A stretch of DNA of 14,336 nt from Pseudomonadota bacterium (GCA_023458315.1 JAEXAH010000017.1:1-14336), one strand, 5' to 3'. Shown: positions 1 through 7,260, counted from the first letter of the stretch. The notes: a model not told the origin generated them from the sequence alone. Numbers and translations are program-made.

Positions 1-47
1 TGAGCGCTGGTGCGGTTCAGCTTGCGGCCGCCCATACGGTGACGCAT
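1..47 (-). CDS. rplQ: Large-subunit ribosomal protein L17, 5' end only
   Basis: Only the first 15 codons plus two bases are inside the window; the gene runs off the left edge. They read MRHRMGGRKLNRTSA, the very conserved start of bacterial L17. L17 binds 23S rRNA near the exit-tunnel side of the 50S subunit. The ATG (45-47) is preceded by an AGGAGG Shine-Dalgarno (53-58) five bases upstream, which fixes the start. It is the last gene of the alpha operon and follows rpoA after an unusually long spacer of 145 nt, so it may be translated independently of rpoA. Identity is firm despite the short piece because both the motif and the position after rpoA agree. Confidence 0.93.
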   Translation of the reverse strand, partial: MRHRMGGRKLNRTSA

Positions 48-192
48 CCCATCCTCCTCGATCTGTCGGCTCGCTCACGAGTCCGATGTCGTTTGCGGTG
101 CCGCCGCAGGGGCTTCGCCCCCAGGGCCGGACCGTCGGGTCCCCCATGGACCCTTCTTCCGTCTTTTCCGTCCCGGCGAACCGGGGAAGCCC
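48..192 (-). other. rpoA-rplQ spacer with three short hairpins
   Basis: This 145-nt gap holds no gene I can support. It contains three GC-rich inverted repeats in the order met by the transcript: 172-176/181-185 (5 bp, loop CGAA on the plus strand), 137-142/148-153 (6 bp, 5-nt loop) and 109-113/117-121 (5 bp, 3-nt loop). None is followed by a T run on the minus strand, so they do not look like intrinsic terminators. RNA stabilisation, processing or spacing are possible roles; this is inference. The rplQ ribosome-binding site closes the gap. Confidence 0.55.
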
Positions 193-1209
193 TTAGTAGG
201 GCTCCTCCAGCTTCTTCGCCAGTTCCTCGATGTTCTCCGGCGGCCAGTTCGGAATTTCCATGCCCAGGTGCAGACCCATCTGGGACAGAACTTCCTTGAT
301 CTCGTTCAGAGACTTGCGGCCGAAGTTCGGGGTGCGCAGCATCTCGGCTTCGGTCTTCTGGACCAGATCGCCGATGTAGATGATGTTGTCGTTCTTGAGG
401 CAGTTGGCCGAACGGACCGACAGCTCGAGCTCGTCAACCTTGCGCAGCAGGTTCTTGTTGAAGGGCAGCTCGTCCTTCTTCTCTTCCTCGACGACCGCGG
501 TGGGTTCCTCGAAGTTGATGAACAGCTGGAGCTGGTCCTGCAGGATGCGGGCGGCCAGGGCCACCGCGTCGTCGGGGGTCACGGCGCCGTTGGTTTCGAC
601 CACCATCGACAGCTTGTCGTAGTCGGTGACTTGACCGACGCGGGTGTTCTCGACCTTGTACGCGACCTTCTTGACCGGCGAGAAGATGGCGTCGATCGGG
701 ATCAGACCGATCGGCGAATCCTCGGGACGGTTCTGCGACGCGGGCACATAGCCCTTGCCGGTCTCGACGGTGAACTCGATGTTGAGCTTGGCGCCCTCGT
801 CCAGGGTGCACAGCACCAGATCGGGGTCCATGATCTCGATGTCGTGGCCCGCCTCGATCATGCCGGCCTTGACCTCGCCGGGGCCGGTGGCACGCAGGTG
901 CATGCGCTTCGGGCCCTCGCCATGCATGCGCAGGCCGAGGTTCTTGACGTTCAGGATGATGTCGGTGACATCTTCGCGGACGCCGGGGATCGAAGAGAAC
1001 TCGTGGAGCACGCCCTCGATCTGAATGGCGGTGACGGCGGCACCCTGCAACGAGGACAGCAGCACGCGGCGCAGGGAATTCCCCAGCGTCATGCCAAAGC
1101 CGCGCTCCAGCGGCTCGGCGACCACGGTAGCGGAACGGGACGGGTCAGCCCCGGCCTCGATCTGAAGCTTCGAGGGCTTGATCAGTTCCTGCCAGTTCTT
1201 CTGAATCAC
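193..1209 (-). CDS. rpoA: DNA-directed RNA polymerase alpha subunit
   Basis: RpoA dimerises to scaffold beta and beta' in RNA polymerase and contacts upstream promoter DNA and activators. With the GTG start at 1207-1209 the protein is 338 residues, the usual alphaproteobacterial size. It begins VIQKNWQELIKPSK, matching the family start MIQKNW. The N-terminal dimerisation domain covers about 1-235, with the conserved GNSLRRVLLSS segment at 43-53. A charged linker (EEEKKDE, 241-247) leads to the C-terminal domain, where RSANCLK (266-272) holds the arginine equivalent to E. coli R265, and TPNFGRKSLNEI follows at 293-304. The open frame continues 46 codons upstream through a large hairpin, but GAGGT (1217-1221), seven bases before the GTG, and homology support the shorter form. 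The stop is TAA. Confidence 0.97.
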   Translation of the reverse strand: MIQKNWQELIKPSKLQIEAGADPSRSATVVAEPLERGFGMTLGNSLRRVLLSSLQGAAVTAIQIEGVLHEFSSIPGVREDVTDIILNVKNLGLRMHGEGPKRMHLRATGPGEVKAGMIEAGHDIEIMDPDLVLCTLDEGAKLNIEFTVETGKGYVPASQNRPEDSPIGLIPIDAIFSPVKKVAYKVENTRVGQVTDYDKLSMVVETNGAVTPDDAVALAARILQDQLQLFINFEEPTAVVEEEKKDELPFNKNLLRKVDELELSVRSANCLKNDNIIYIGDLVQKTEAEMLRTPNFGRKSLNEIKEVLSQMGLHLGMEIPNWPPENIEELAKKLEEPY

Positions 1210-1216
1210 GAGCGTG

Positions 1217-1221
1217 ACCTC
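1217..1221 (-). promoter_or_regulatory. rpoA ribosome-binding site deciding a GTG start
   Basis: GAGGT on the minus strand lies seven bases upstream of the GTG at 1207-1209. It supports GTG as the initiator in preference to the in-frame upstream ATG at 1345-1347, which would sit inside rpsK and add 46 residues not seen in this family. Confidence 0.7.
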
Positions 1222-1257
1222 AATGCTAGGAACAATCCGAGGCCCCTGAACGGCACG

Positions 1258-1291
1258 ACCGCCGACCTCCCGGAGTACGGGAGGCGGCGGT
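1258..1291 (-). repeat. 14-bp hairpin in the rpsK-rpoA gap
   Basis: An inverted repeat pairs 1258-1264 with 1285-1291 and 1266-1272 with 1278-1284, leaving one unpaired base (1265) and a 5-nt loop (1273-1277). All 14 pairs are Watson-Crick and almost all are G-C. It occupies the middle of the 107-nt gap between the rpsK stop and the rpoA GTG. The minus strand beyond it (CGTGCCGTTCAGG) has no T tract, so it is not a canonical intrinsic terminator. It could act in mRNA processing, stabilisation of the upstream message or control of rpoA levels; the role is inferred only. Confidence 0.75.
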
Positions 1292-1316
1292 AACGCCCCG
1301 ATAGGGACCGATCCGA

Positions 1317-1712
<396 letters not shown>

Positions 1713-1741
1713 CTGAGGTGATCCTTAAATTCGTCGCGTTT

Positions 1742-2119
1742 TTAGCGGGTCGCCTTCTTCTTACCGGCGATCGGCTTGGCCGGGCCCTTGCGGGTGCGCG
1801 CGTTGGTGTGCGTGCGCTGACCGCGAACCGGCAAGCCGCGGCGATGACGCAGGCCGCGATAGCAGCCCAGATCCATCAACCGCTTGATGTTCATGGCAAC
1901 CGCGCGACGCAGATCGCCTTCGACGGTGAAGTCACGGTCGATCAGCTCGCGGATCTTCAGCACTTCGTCGTCGGTCAGCTGATTGACCCGACGCTCGGCG
2001 GGAATGGCCAGGGCGGTGCAGATCTCAGCCGCCTTGGTACGACCGATGCCATGGATATAGGTCAGCGCGATCAGGACGCGCTTATTGGTCGGAATATTGA
2101 CGCCAGCGATACGGGCCAA
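1742..2119 (-). CDS. rpsM: Small-subunit ribosomal protein S13, TTG start
   Basis: S13 lies in the 30S head, contacts the P-site tRNA and forms bridges to the 50S subunit. The 125-residue product begins (M)ARIAGVNIPTNKRVLIAL and carries the helix-turn segment YIHGIGRTKA (21-30) and the signature CYRGLRHRRGLPVRGQRTHT (86-105), followed by a lysine-rich tail. The family always starts exactly at ARIAGVNIP, and the only usable initiator there is TTG (2117-2119). The next in-frame codons upstream are GCT, CCA and then a TAA stop, so no ATG is possible. An AAGGAG site (2129-2134) lies nine bases upstream. It is the first gene after the proposed alpha-operon promoter. Confidence 0.97.
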   Translation of the reverse strand: MARIAGVNIPTNKRVLIALTYIHGIGRTKAAEICTALAIPAERRVNQLTDDEVLKIRELIDRDFTVEGDLRRAVAMNIKRLMDLGCYRGLRHRRGLPVRGQRTHTNARTRKGPAKPIAGKKKATR

Positions 2120-2128
2120 AGCTGGTTA

Positions 2129-2134
2129 CTCCTT
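2129..2134 (-). promoter_or_regulatory. rpsM ribosome-binding site deciding a TTG start
   Basis: AAGGAG on the minus strand, nine bases before TTG (2117-2119). An in-frame stop (2126-2128) between this site and the TTG excludes any longer reading. Confidence 0.85.
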
Positions 2135-2146
2135 CAAACGATCAAA

Positions 2147-2169
2147 GGGCGGACGGATATGATCCGCCC
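2147..2169 (-). repeat. Leader hairpin upstream of rpsM
   Basis: A 7-bp perfect GC-rich stem (2147-2153 with 2163-2169) has a 9-nt loop; an alternative inner fold pairs 2154-2158 with 2162-2166. It ends 12 bases before the rpsM Shine-Dalgarno. The minus strand after it reads TTTGATCGTTTG, with only three consecutive T, so termination would be weak at best. A translational or attenuating control of the alpha operon is possible but not shown. Confidence 0.55.
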
Positions 2170-2265
2170 CCGCTTTCTCCACCCGGCATGGGCCCACCCC
2201 AGAGGCCGGAATTTAAAAACACCACATCGAGCCTCGCCCGACACGGGGGAAACCGAAGGTGCGCG

Positions 2266-2293
2266 ATTATAGGGTGAATCGAGGAAGAGTCAA
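2266..2293 (-). promoter_or_regulatory. Sigma-70 type promoter for the alpha operon
   Basis: The minus strand reads TTGACT (2288-2293), a 16-base spacer, then TATAAT (2266-2271). This is five of six at -35 and six of six at -10. Start of transcription would be near 2259-2260, about 140 nt before rpsM. The site lies in the 202-nt gap after adk, just where the alpha operon begins, and the -35 hexamer overlaps the hairpin at 2283-2308. It is the best promoter match I found in the window. Confidence 0.75.
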
Positions 2294-2308
2294 CGTAAAG
2301 ACTCTTCC
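2283..2308 (-). repeat. Perfect 9-bp inverted repeat after adk, overlapping the -35 element
   Basis: GGAAGAGTC (2283-2291) and GACTCTTCC (2300-2308) form a perfect 9-bp stem with an 8-nt loop. It starts 13 nt after the adk stop. The minus strand beyond reads TCGATTCACC, with no T run, so efficient intrinsic termination is doubtful. It may stabilise the adk 3' end, or as DNA it could be a protein-binding palindrome over the -35 of the downstream promoter. Confidence 0.65.
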
Positions 2309-2321
2309 CCGCTCCCCCATA

Positions 2322-2981
2322 TCAGCCCTTCAGGGCGTCGCCGAGGATTCCCTCAAGCGATTTCGTCACGTCCGCGATGTCCTGGGTGCCATCGACCAGA
2401 TGGTAGCTGCCCTTGCCCTGGTAATAGGGGATCAGGGGCGCCGTCTGGGCGTGATAGGCGGCCAGGCGCTTCGAGACGGTTTCGGCATTGTCGTCGGCAC
2501 GCCGAGTGAACTCGGTGCCGCCGCACGAATCGCAGCAACCGTCCGTCTTCGGACGCTGGAACTTGTCATGATACCCGGCGCCGCACTTGGCGCAGGTGAA
2601 ACGGCCGGTGATGCGCTCGATGATCGGCTCGTCGGGCACGCGGATCTCGATGGCGAAATCCAGCTTCTTGCCCTTCGACACCATCATGGCATCCAGCGCC
2701 TCGGCCTGGGCCACGGTCCGGGGGAAGCCGTCGAAGATGACGCCGTTCTTGGTGTCGGGGGCGTCCAGACGATCCTCGATGATGGCGATGACGATGTCGT
2801 CGCTCACCAATTGGCCCGCATCCATCACCGCCTTGGCGCGCTTGCCGACCTCGGAGCCCGAGGCGACGGCGGCGCGCAGCATGTCGCCGGTGGACAACTG
2901 GACCAGACCGTACTTGTCCATCAGGCGCTTGGCCTGGGTACCCTTGCCGCCGCCGGGCGGCCCCAACAGAACCAGATTCAT
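2322..2981 (-). CDS. adk: Adenylate kinase with zinc-type lid
   Basis: Cytosolic enzyme that interconverts ATP and AMP with two ADP, keeping adenine nucleotides in balance. The 219-residue protein has the P-loop GPPGGGKGTQ (7-16), the AMP-binding STGDMLR (30-36), DGFPRT (84-89) and the lid. Within the lid are C130, C133, C150 and C153 (CxxC and CxxC), the four-cysteine pattern of zinc-binding long-form adenylate kinases, followed by TRRADDN (159-165). The ATG at 2979-2981 has GGGGAG upstream. It sits 31 nt after secY, and rpsM follows after 202 nt. Adk between secY and rpsM is the usual alphaproteobacterial arrangement. Confidence 0.98.
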   Translation of the reverse strand: MNLVLLGPPGGGKGTQAKRLMDKYGLVQLSTGDMLRAAVASGSEVGKRAKAVMDAGQLVSDDIVIAIIEDRLDAPDTKNGVIFDGFPRTVAQAEALDAMMVSKGKKLDFAIEIRVPDEPIIERITGRFTCAKCGAGYHDKFQRPKTDGCCDSCGGTEFTRRADDNAETVSKRLAAYHAQTAPLIPYYQGKGSYHLVDGTQDIADVTKSLEGILGDALKG

Positions 2982-3012
2982 CTCTAGCTTCTCCCCTGTT
3001 GGCCGAGGCGGA

Positions 3013-4359
<1,347 letters not shown>

Positions 4360-4387
4360 GCCCTTCTCCAGAAAGATAAATCGTTGA

Positions 4388-4453
4388 CTGGTGTACCGGT
4401 TCCGGCGCCTGCCCGAGATCGGAAGGGCACCGTCCCCGGAACGGGAACACCAG
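4388..4453 (-). repeat. Branched imperfect hairpin ahead of secY
   Basis: Outer stem 4388-4394 with 4447-4453 (7 bp). After single mismatches, 4396-4397 pair with 4444-4445 and 4399-4405 with 4436-4442. The enclosed part can form a third stem, 4410-4414 with 4425-4429. In total about 16 pairs make the long arm, with an inner 5-bp arm. It ends 28 nt before the secY ATG. There is no T tract after it. A role as a ligand- or protein-sensing leader is speculative. Confidence 0.6.
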
Positions 4454-4470
4454 CTTTTAAAGCAATTGCG

Positions 4471-4515
4471 GCGTGGAGCCAACCCATGACCTTGATGTCA
4501 TGGGAGGCGCCACGC
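4471..4515 (-). repeat. Long imperfect hairpin just after rplO
   Basis: A perfect inner stem of 8 bp (4483-4490 with 4497-4504, 6-nt loop) is extended by 3 bp (4478-4480 with 4506-4508) and 6 bp (4471-4476 with 4510-4515) across small internal loops. That is about 17 pairs, starting 18 nt after the rplO stop. The minus strand after it reads CGCAATTGCTTTAAAAGC, with at most three T in a row, so it is a weak terminator candidate at best. Confidence 0.65.
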
Positions 4516-4533
4516 ACGCAAAAGTCAGTCTGA

Positions 4534-5016
4534 TCAGCCCTCGGCGGCGACGGCGGCCTGCGCCACCTTCACCGAGCCGCCCAGCTTCTCGACGGCTTCG
4601 ATGGCGGCCTTGGACGCACCGGCGACTTCGATAGTCACCTTGGTCTTCAGCTCGCCACGGCCCAGCAGGCGGATACCGTCCAGGACGGTGCTCACCAGGC
4701 CGGCCGCCTTGAGGGCGGCGGCGTCGATGGTCTTGCCGGCGTCCAGCTTGCCCGCCTCGATGGCGGCTTGCAGACGGCCCAGGTTGACCTCGGCGAATTC
4801 AAGGGCGAACGGCTTGTTGAAGCCGCGCTTGGGCAGACGGCGGTAGATGGGCATCTGACCGCCTTCGAAACCGTGCAGAGCGACACCGGTACGCGAACCC
4901 TGGCCCTTGACGCCACGGCCGGAGGTCTTGCCCTTGCCGGAACCGATACCACGACCGACTCGCTTCGCCTTGTAGCGGGCGCCGTCGTTGTCGCGAAGAT
5001 CGTTGAGCTTCGTCAT
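4534..5016 (-). CDS. rplO: Large-subunit ribosomal protein L15
   Basis: L15 is a late-assembly 50S protein whose extended N-terminus threads into 23S rRNA. The 160-residue product starts MTKLNDLRDNDGARYKAKRV, a typical alphaproteobacterial start, and continues with a Gly/Lys/Arg-rich segment (21-42, including GIGSGKGKTSGRGVKGQGSR). HGFEGGQMPIYRRLPKRGF follows at 48-66, and then a globular C-terminal domain. The C-terminus is Ala-rich. AGGAA lies upstream of the ATG. A 51-nt gap with a perfect 10-bp hairpin separates it from rpmD, and a 174-nt spacer separates it from secY. Confidence 0.98.
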   Translation of the reverse strand: MTKLNDLRDNDGARYKAKRVGRGIGSGKGKTSGRGVKGQGSRTGVALHGFEGGQMPIYRRLPKRGFNKPFALEFAEVNLGRLQAAIEAGKLDAGKTIDAAALKAAGLVSTVLDGIRLLGRGELKTKVTIEVAGASKAAIEAVEKLGGSVKVAQAAVAAEG

Positions 5017-5033
5017 TGTCTTGTTCCTCGTTG

Positions 5034-5059
5034 CCGGCCCCCGCCGAGACGGGGGCCGG
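5034..5059 (-). repeat. Perfect 10-bp hairpin in the rpmD-rplO gap
   Basis: CCGGCCCCCG (5034-5043) and CGGGGGCCGG (5050-5059) pair perfectly with a 6-nt loop. It starts eight bases after the rpmD stop and ends 17 bases before the rplO ATG, next to its ribosome-binding site. The minus strand after it is CAACGAGGAAC, so there is no T run. It could restrain RNase movement or modulate rplO translation. Confidence 0.75.
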
Positions 5060-5067
5060 TCGGAGTA

Positions 5068-5256
5068 TTAGTCCTCGACCACCTGGATCAGGTGCTTGAC
5101 CTTGTTGATCATGCCGCGCACGGCCGGAGTATCCTCCAGGGTGCTGGTGCGGCGGATCTTGTTCAGGCCAAGACCAACCAGGGTGGCGCGCTGGTCCTTG
5201 GTGCGGCCGATCGGGCTCGCGACCTGGGTCACGGTGACGGTCTTCTTGTCAGCCAT
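5068..5256 (-). CDS. rpmD: Large-subunit ribosomal protein L30
   Basis: Small 50S protein that binds 23S rRNA near the base of the subunit. The 62-residue product has the two L30 features: a first beta strand TVTVTQVASPIGR (6-18), then QRATLVGLGLNKI (22-34) and the closing MINKVKHLIQVVE (49-61). Length fits the family (about 58-62). GGAGG lies ahead of the ATG and overlaps the end of the 14-nt gap after rpsE. It sits between rpsE and rplO as in other bacterial spc operons. Confidence 0.97.
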   Translation of the reverse strand: MADKKTVTVTQVASPIGRTKDQRATLVGLGLNKIRRTSTLEDTPAVRGMINKVKHLIQVVED

Positions 5257-5270
5257 CGTCAGGTCCTCCG

Positions 5271-5912
5271 TTACGCCGCGGTGGCCGCGGCGGCGGCACC
5301 GTCACGACGACCGATGATGTCGCCGACCTTCTTGCCGCGCTTGGCGGCAATGGAGCGCGGAGAGTTGAGGCTCTCCAGCGCGGCGAAGGTCGCCTTGATC
5401 ATGTTGTGGGGGTTGGAGGTGCCCAGGCACTTGGCCACCACGTCCGCCACACCCACGGTCTCGAACACCGCGCGCATCGGACCACCGGCGATGATACCGG
5501 TACCGGGCGGGGCGGCGCGCAGGACCACGCGACCGGCACCGAAGTGACCGATCACGTCATGATGCAGGGTGCGGCCTTCACGCAGGGCGACCTTGATCAT
5601 GTTGCGCTTGGCCTGTTCGGTGGCCTTGCGGATGGCCTCGGGGACCTCGCGGGCCTTGCCGGAGCCGTAGCCGACGCGGCCCTTGCCGTCGCCGACCACC
5701 ACCAGAGCGGCGAAGGCGAAGCGACGGCCACCCTTGACCACCTTGGCGACGCGGTTGATGTGGACCAGCTTGTCGATGAACTCGGACTCCTCACGCGGAG
5801 CCTCGTTGCCACGACCGCGAGGGCCACGGCCCTCACCTTCACCGCCACGGCCACGGCCGCGACGCTGCTCGGTGCTGTCTCCACCACGGTCGGGATTGGG
5901 AGTACGTGCCAT
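5271..5912 (-). CDS. rpsE: Small-subunit ribosomal protein S5 with RG-rich N-terminal extension
   Basis: S5 shapes the mRNA entry region of the 30S subunit and affects decoding accuracy and spectinomycin response. At 213 residues it is longer than the 167 of E. coli. The extra length is at both ends: an N-terminal tail rich in Arg and Gly (about 9-40, with QRRGRGRGGEGEGRGPRGRG) and an alanine-rich C-terminus. The core begins near SEFIDKLVHINRVAKVVKGG (43-62), with GGRRFAF (61-67) at the spectinomycin-loop region, GDGKGRVGYGSGKAREVPEA (74-93) and the C-terminal S5 fold from about 117. It lies 12 nt after rplR. Confidence 0.98.
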   Translation of the reverse strand: MARTPNPDRGGDSTEQRRGRGRGGEGEGRGPRGRGNEAPREESEFIDKLVHINRVAKVVKGGRRFAFAALVVVGDGKGRVGYGSGKAREVPEAIRKATEQAKRNMIKVALREGRTLHHDVIGHFGAGRVVLRAAPPGTGIIAGGPMRAVFETVGVADVVAKCLGTSNPHNMIKATFAALESLNSPRSIAAKRGKKVGDIIGRRDGAAAAATAA

Positions 5913-5924
5913 ATTCTCGTTCCC

Positions 5925-6287
5925 TTAGAAAGACAGGCCGCCTTCGCGGGCCGCGTCGGCCAGGGCCTTGACCCGGCCGTGATAGATGTAGCCACCACGG
6001 TCGAACACCACCTCGGTGATGCCGGCCGCCTTGGCCCGCTCGGCGATCAGCTTGCCCACGGCCGCGGCAGCGGCAACGTCGGCGCCGGTCTTCAGGCTGC
6101 CCTTCAGATCGGCCTCGATGGTCGAGGCGGACGCCAGGGTCTTGCCCTGGGCGTCGTCGATCAGTTGAACATAGATGTGCTTGCTGGAGCGGAAGACCGA
6201 CAGGCGGACACGGCCGCCCGACTTCTTCGCGAGGCTCGCACGGGTGCGCCGCTTGCGGCGCTCGAAAAGTTCCTTCGGCGTCATCAT
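5925..6287 (-). CDS. rplR: Large-subunit ribosomal protein L18
   Basis: L18 binds 5S rRNA and helps dock it in the central protuberance. The 120-residue product has RLSVFRSSKHIYVQLID (28-44) and FDRGGYIYHGRVKALADAAR (95-114), both L18 hallmarks, after a basic N-terminal tail RRKRRTR. Two adjacent ATG codons open it (6285-6287 and 6282-6284). AAGGAG is seven bases before the first and ten before the second, so I use the first. The ribosome-binding site overlaps the rplF stop (11-nt gap), which suggests coupled translation. Confidence 0.97.
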   Translation of the reverse strand: MMTPKELFERRKRRTRASLAKKSGGRVRLSVFRSSKHIYVQLIDDAQGKTLASASTIEADLKGSLKTGADVAAAAAVGKLIAERAKAAGITEVVFDRGGYIYHGRVKALADAAREGGLSF

Positions 6288-6298
6288 AGCGGAGCTCC

Positions 6299-6832
6299 TT
6301 ACTTCTTCTTGCCTTCCTTGCGGAGGATCGTCTCGTGCTCGTACTTGACGCCCTTGCCCTTGTAGGGCTCGGGGCCACGGAACGCACGGATCTCCGCAGC
6401 GACCTGACCAACCTGGCGCTTGTCCTTGCCAGAGATGGAGATCGAGGTCGGCTTGTCACACTTCATGGTGACGTCGGCCGGGATCGGATAATCGATGTCG
6501 TGGGAATAGCCGAGCTGCAACTTGAGGGTCTTGCCCTCGACGGCAGCGCGATAACCCACGCCGTTGATTTCCAGGTTGATGGTGAAGCCGTCGTTCACGC
6601 CCTTGATCAGGTTGTTGATGAGGGCACGGGTGGTGCCCCACATCATACGGGCCTGCTTGGACTCCGACTTGGGCTTCACCCAAACCTTGTCACCTTCGAT
6701 GGTGGTCTCGACTTCGTCGGTCAGGGGCATGCGGTTCTCACCGAGCTTGCCCTTGGCGATGAATTCGGCGCCGGCGATCTGGACGGAAACCCCAGACGGC
6801 ACCGGCACGGGATATTTGCCGACTCGCGACAT
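6299..6832 (-). CDS. rplF: Large-subunit ribosomal protein L6
   Basis: L6 lies near the sarcin-ricin loop at the factor-binding site of the 50S subunit and is two tandem L6 folds. The 177-residue product, the same size as in E. coli, starts MSRVGKYPVPVPSGV, and its second domain ends in FRGPEPYKGKGVKYEHETIL (151-170), the diagnostic L6 C-terminal motif, followed by a lysine tail. GGAGG lies nine bases before the ATG inside the 14-nt gap after rpsH. Confidence 0.98.
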   Translation of the reverse strand: MSRVGKYPVPVPSGVSVQIAGAEFIAKGKLGENRMPLTDEVETTIEGDKVWVKPKSESKQARMMWGTTRALINNLIKGVNDGFTINLEINGVGYRAAVEGKTLKLQLGYSHDIDYPIPADVTMKCDKPTSISISGKDKRQVGQVAAEIRAFRGPEPYKGKGVKYEHETILRKEGKKK

Positions 6833-6846
6833 CTGTCAGTTCCTCC

Positions 6847-7245
6847 TTAGAACACCTGGCACAGGACCTCGCCGCCCACATTGGCGGTGCGGGCCTCGGC
6901 ATCGCTCATCACGCCACGCGGGGTGGACAGGATGGAGATGCCCAGACCGTTCGCCACGCGCGGCAGGTCAGCGATCTTGGAATAAACGCGGCGGCCCGGC
7001 TTGGACACGCGGGAGATCTCGGAGATCACCGGCTTGCCCTCGTGGTACTTCAGCTCGATGGTGAGCTCAGCCACGCCAGGACGCAGTTCAGCCTTGGAAT
7101 AACCACGGATGTAGCCCTCGCGCTTCAGCACTTCGAGGACGTTCACCCGCAGGCCCGAGGCCGGGGAAACGATGGTGGACTTGTTCGCTCGCTGTCCGTT
7201 GCGGATGCGGGCGAGCATATCGCCGAGCGGATCGGTCATGGACAT
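6847..7245 (-). CDS. rpsH: Small-subunit ribosomal protein S8
   Basis: S8 is a primary binder of 16S rRNA helix 21; in E. coli it also represses the spc operon by binding the rplE leader region. The 132-residue product starts MSMTDPLGDMLARIRNG and ends with the S8 signature around 105-131 (ILSTPRGVMSDAEA then NVGGEVLCQVF). A second ATG lies two codons in. GGGAGG is nine bases before the first ATG and fifteen before the second, so the longer form is chosen. It lies 15 nt after rpsN. Confidence 0.98.
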   Translation of the reverse strand: MSMTDPLGDMLARIRNGQRANKSTIVSPASGLRVNVLEVLKREGYIRGYSKAELRPGVAELTIELKYHEGKPVISEISRVSKPGRRVYSKIADLPRVANGLGISILSTPRGVMSDAEARTANVGGEVLCQVF

Positions 7246-7260
7246 AGTCGTCTGCCTCCC

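Larger units (their letters stand above)
2120..2260 (-). other. Alpha-operon 5' leader between proposed start site and rpsM
   Basis: This stretch lies between the proposed transcription start (near 2260) and the rpsM TTG. No coding frame is supported. Apart from the hairpin at 2147-2169 it holds a weak long-range 5-bp pairing (2183-2187 with 2205-2209) and a T5 run on the minus strand inside 2210-2220 without a clear stem before it. In E. coli S4 represses this operon through a pseudoknot in the rpsM leader; I cannot recognise that structure here. Confidence 0.5.
4360..4533 (-). other. Structured rplO-secY spacer
   Basis: At 174 nt this is one of the longest gaps in the block. It contains two large imperfect hairpins (4471-4515 and 4388-4453, listed separately) and the secY ribosome-binding site. 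A GTG-started frame of 64 codons (4323-4517) crosses it and runs into secY in another frame, but its composition is simply that of the hairpins and it resembles nothing I know. A weak promoter-like pair (TTGGCT with TTTAAA, 15-nt spacing) is not convincing. Confidence 0.6.

Noticed and set aside
4448..4480. Promoter-like TTGGCT and TTTAAA pair ahead of secY
   Set aside because: Spacing is only 15 nt, both hexamers are poor matches and they lie in hairpin arms.
4360..4482. 41-codon N-terminal extension of secY
   Set aside because: The extension is encoded by the hairpin spacer and is unlike any SecY N-terminus; a ribosome-binding site precedes the ATG at 4359.
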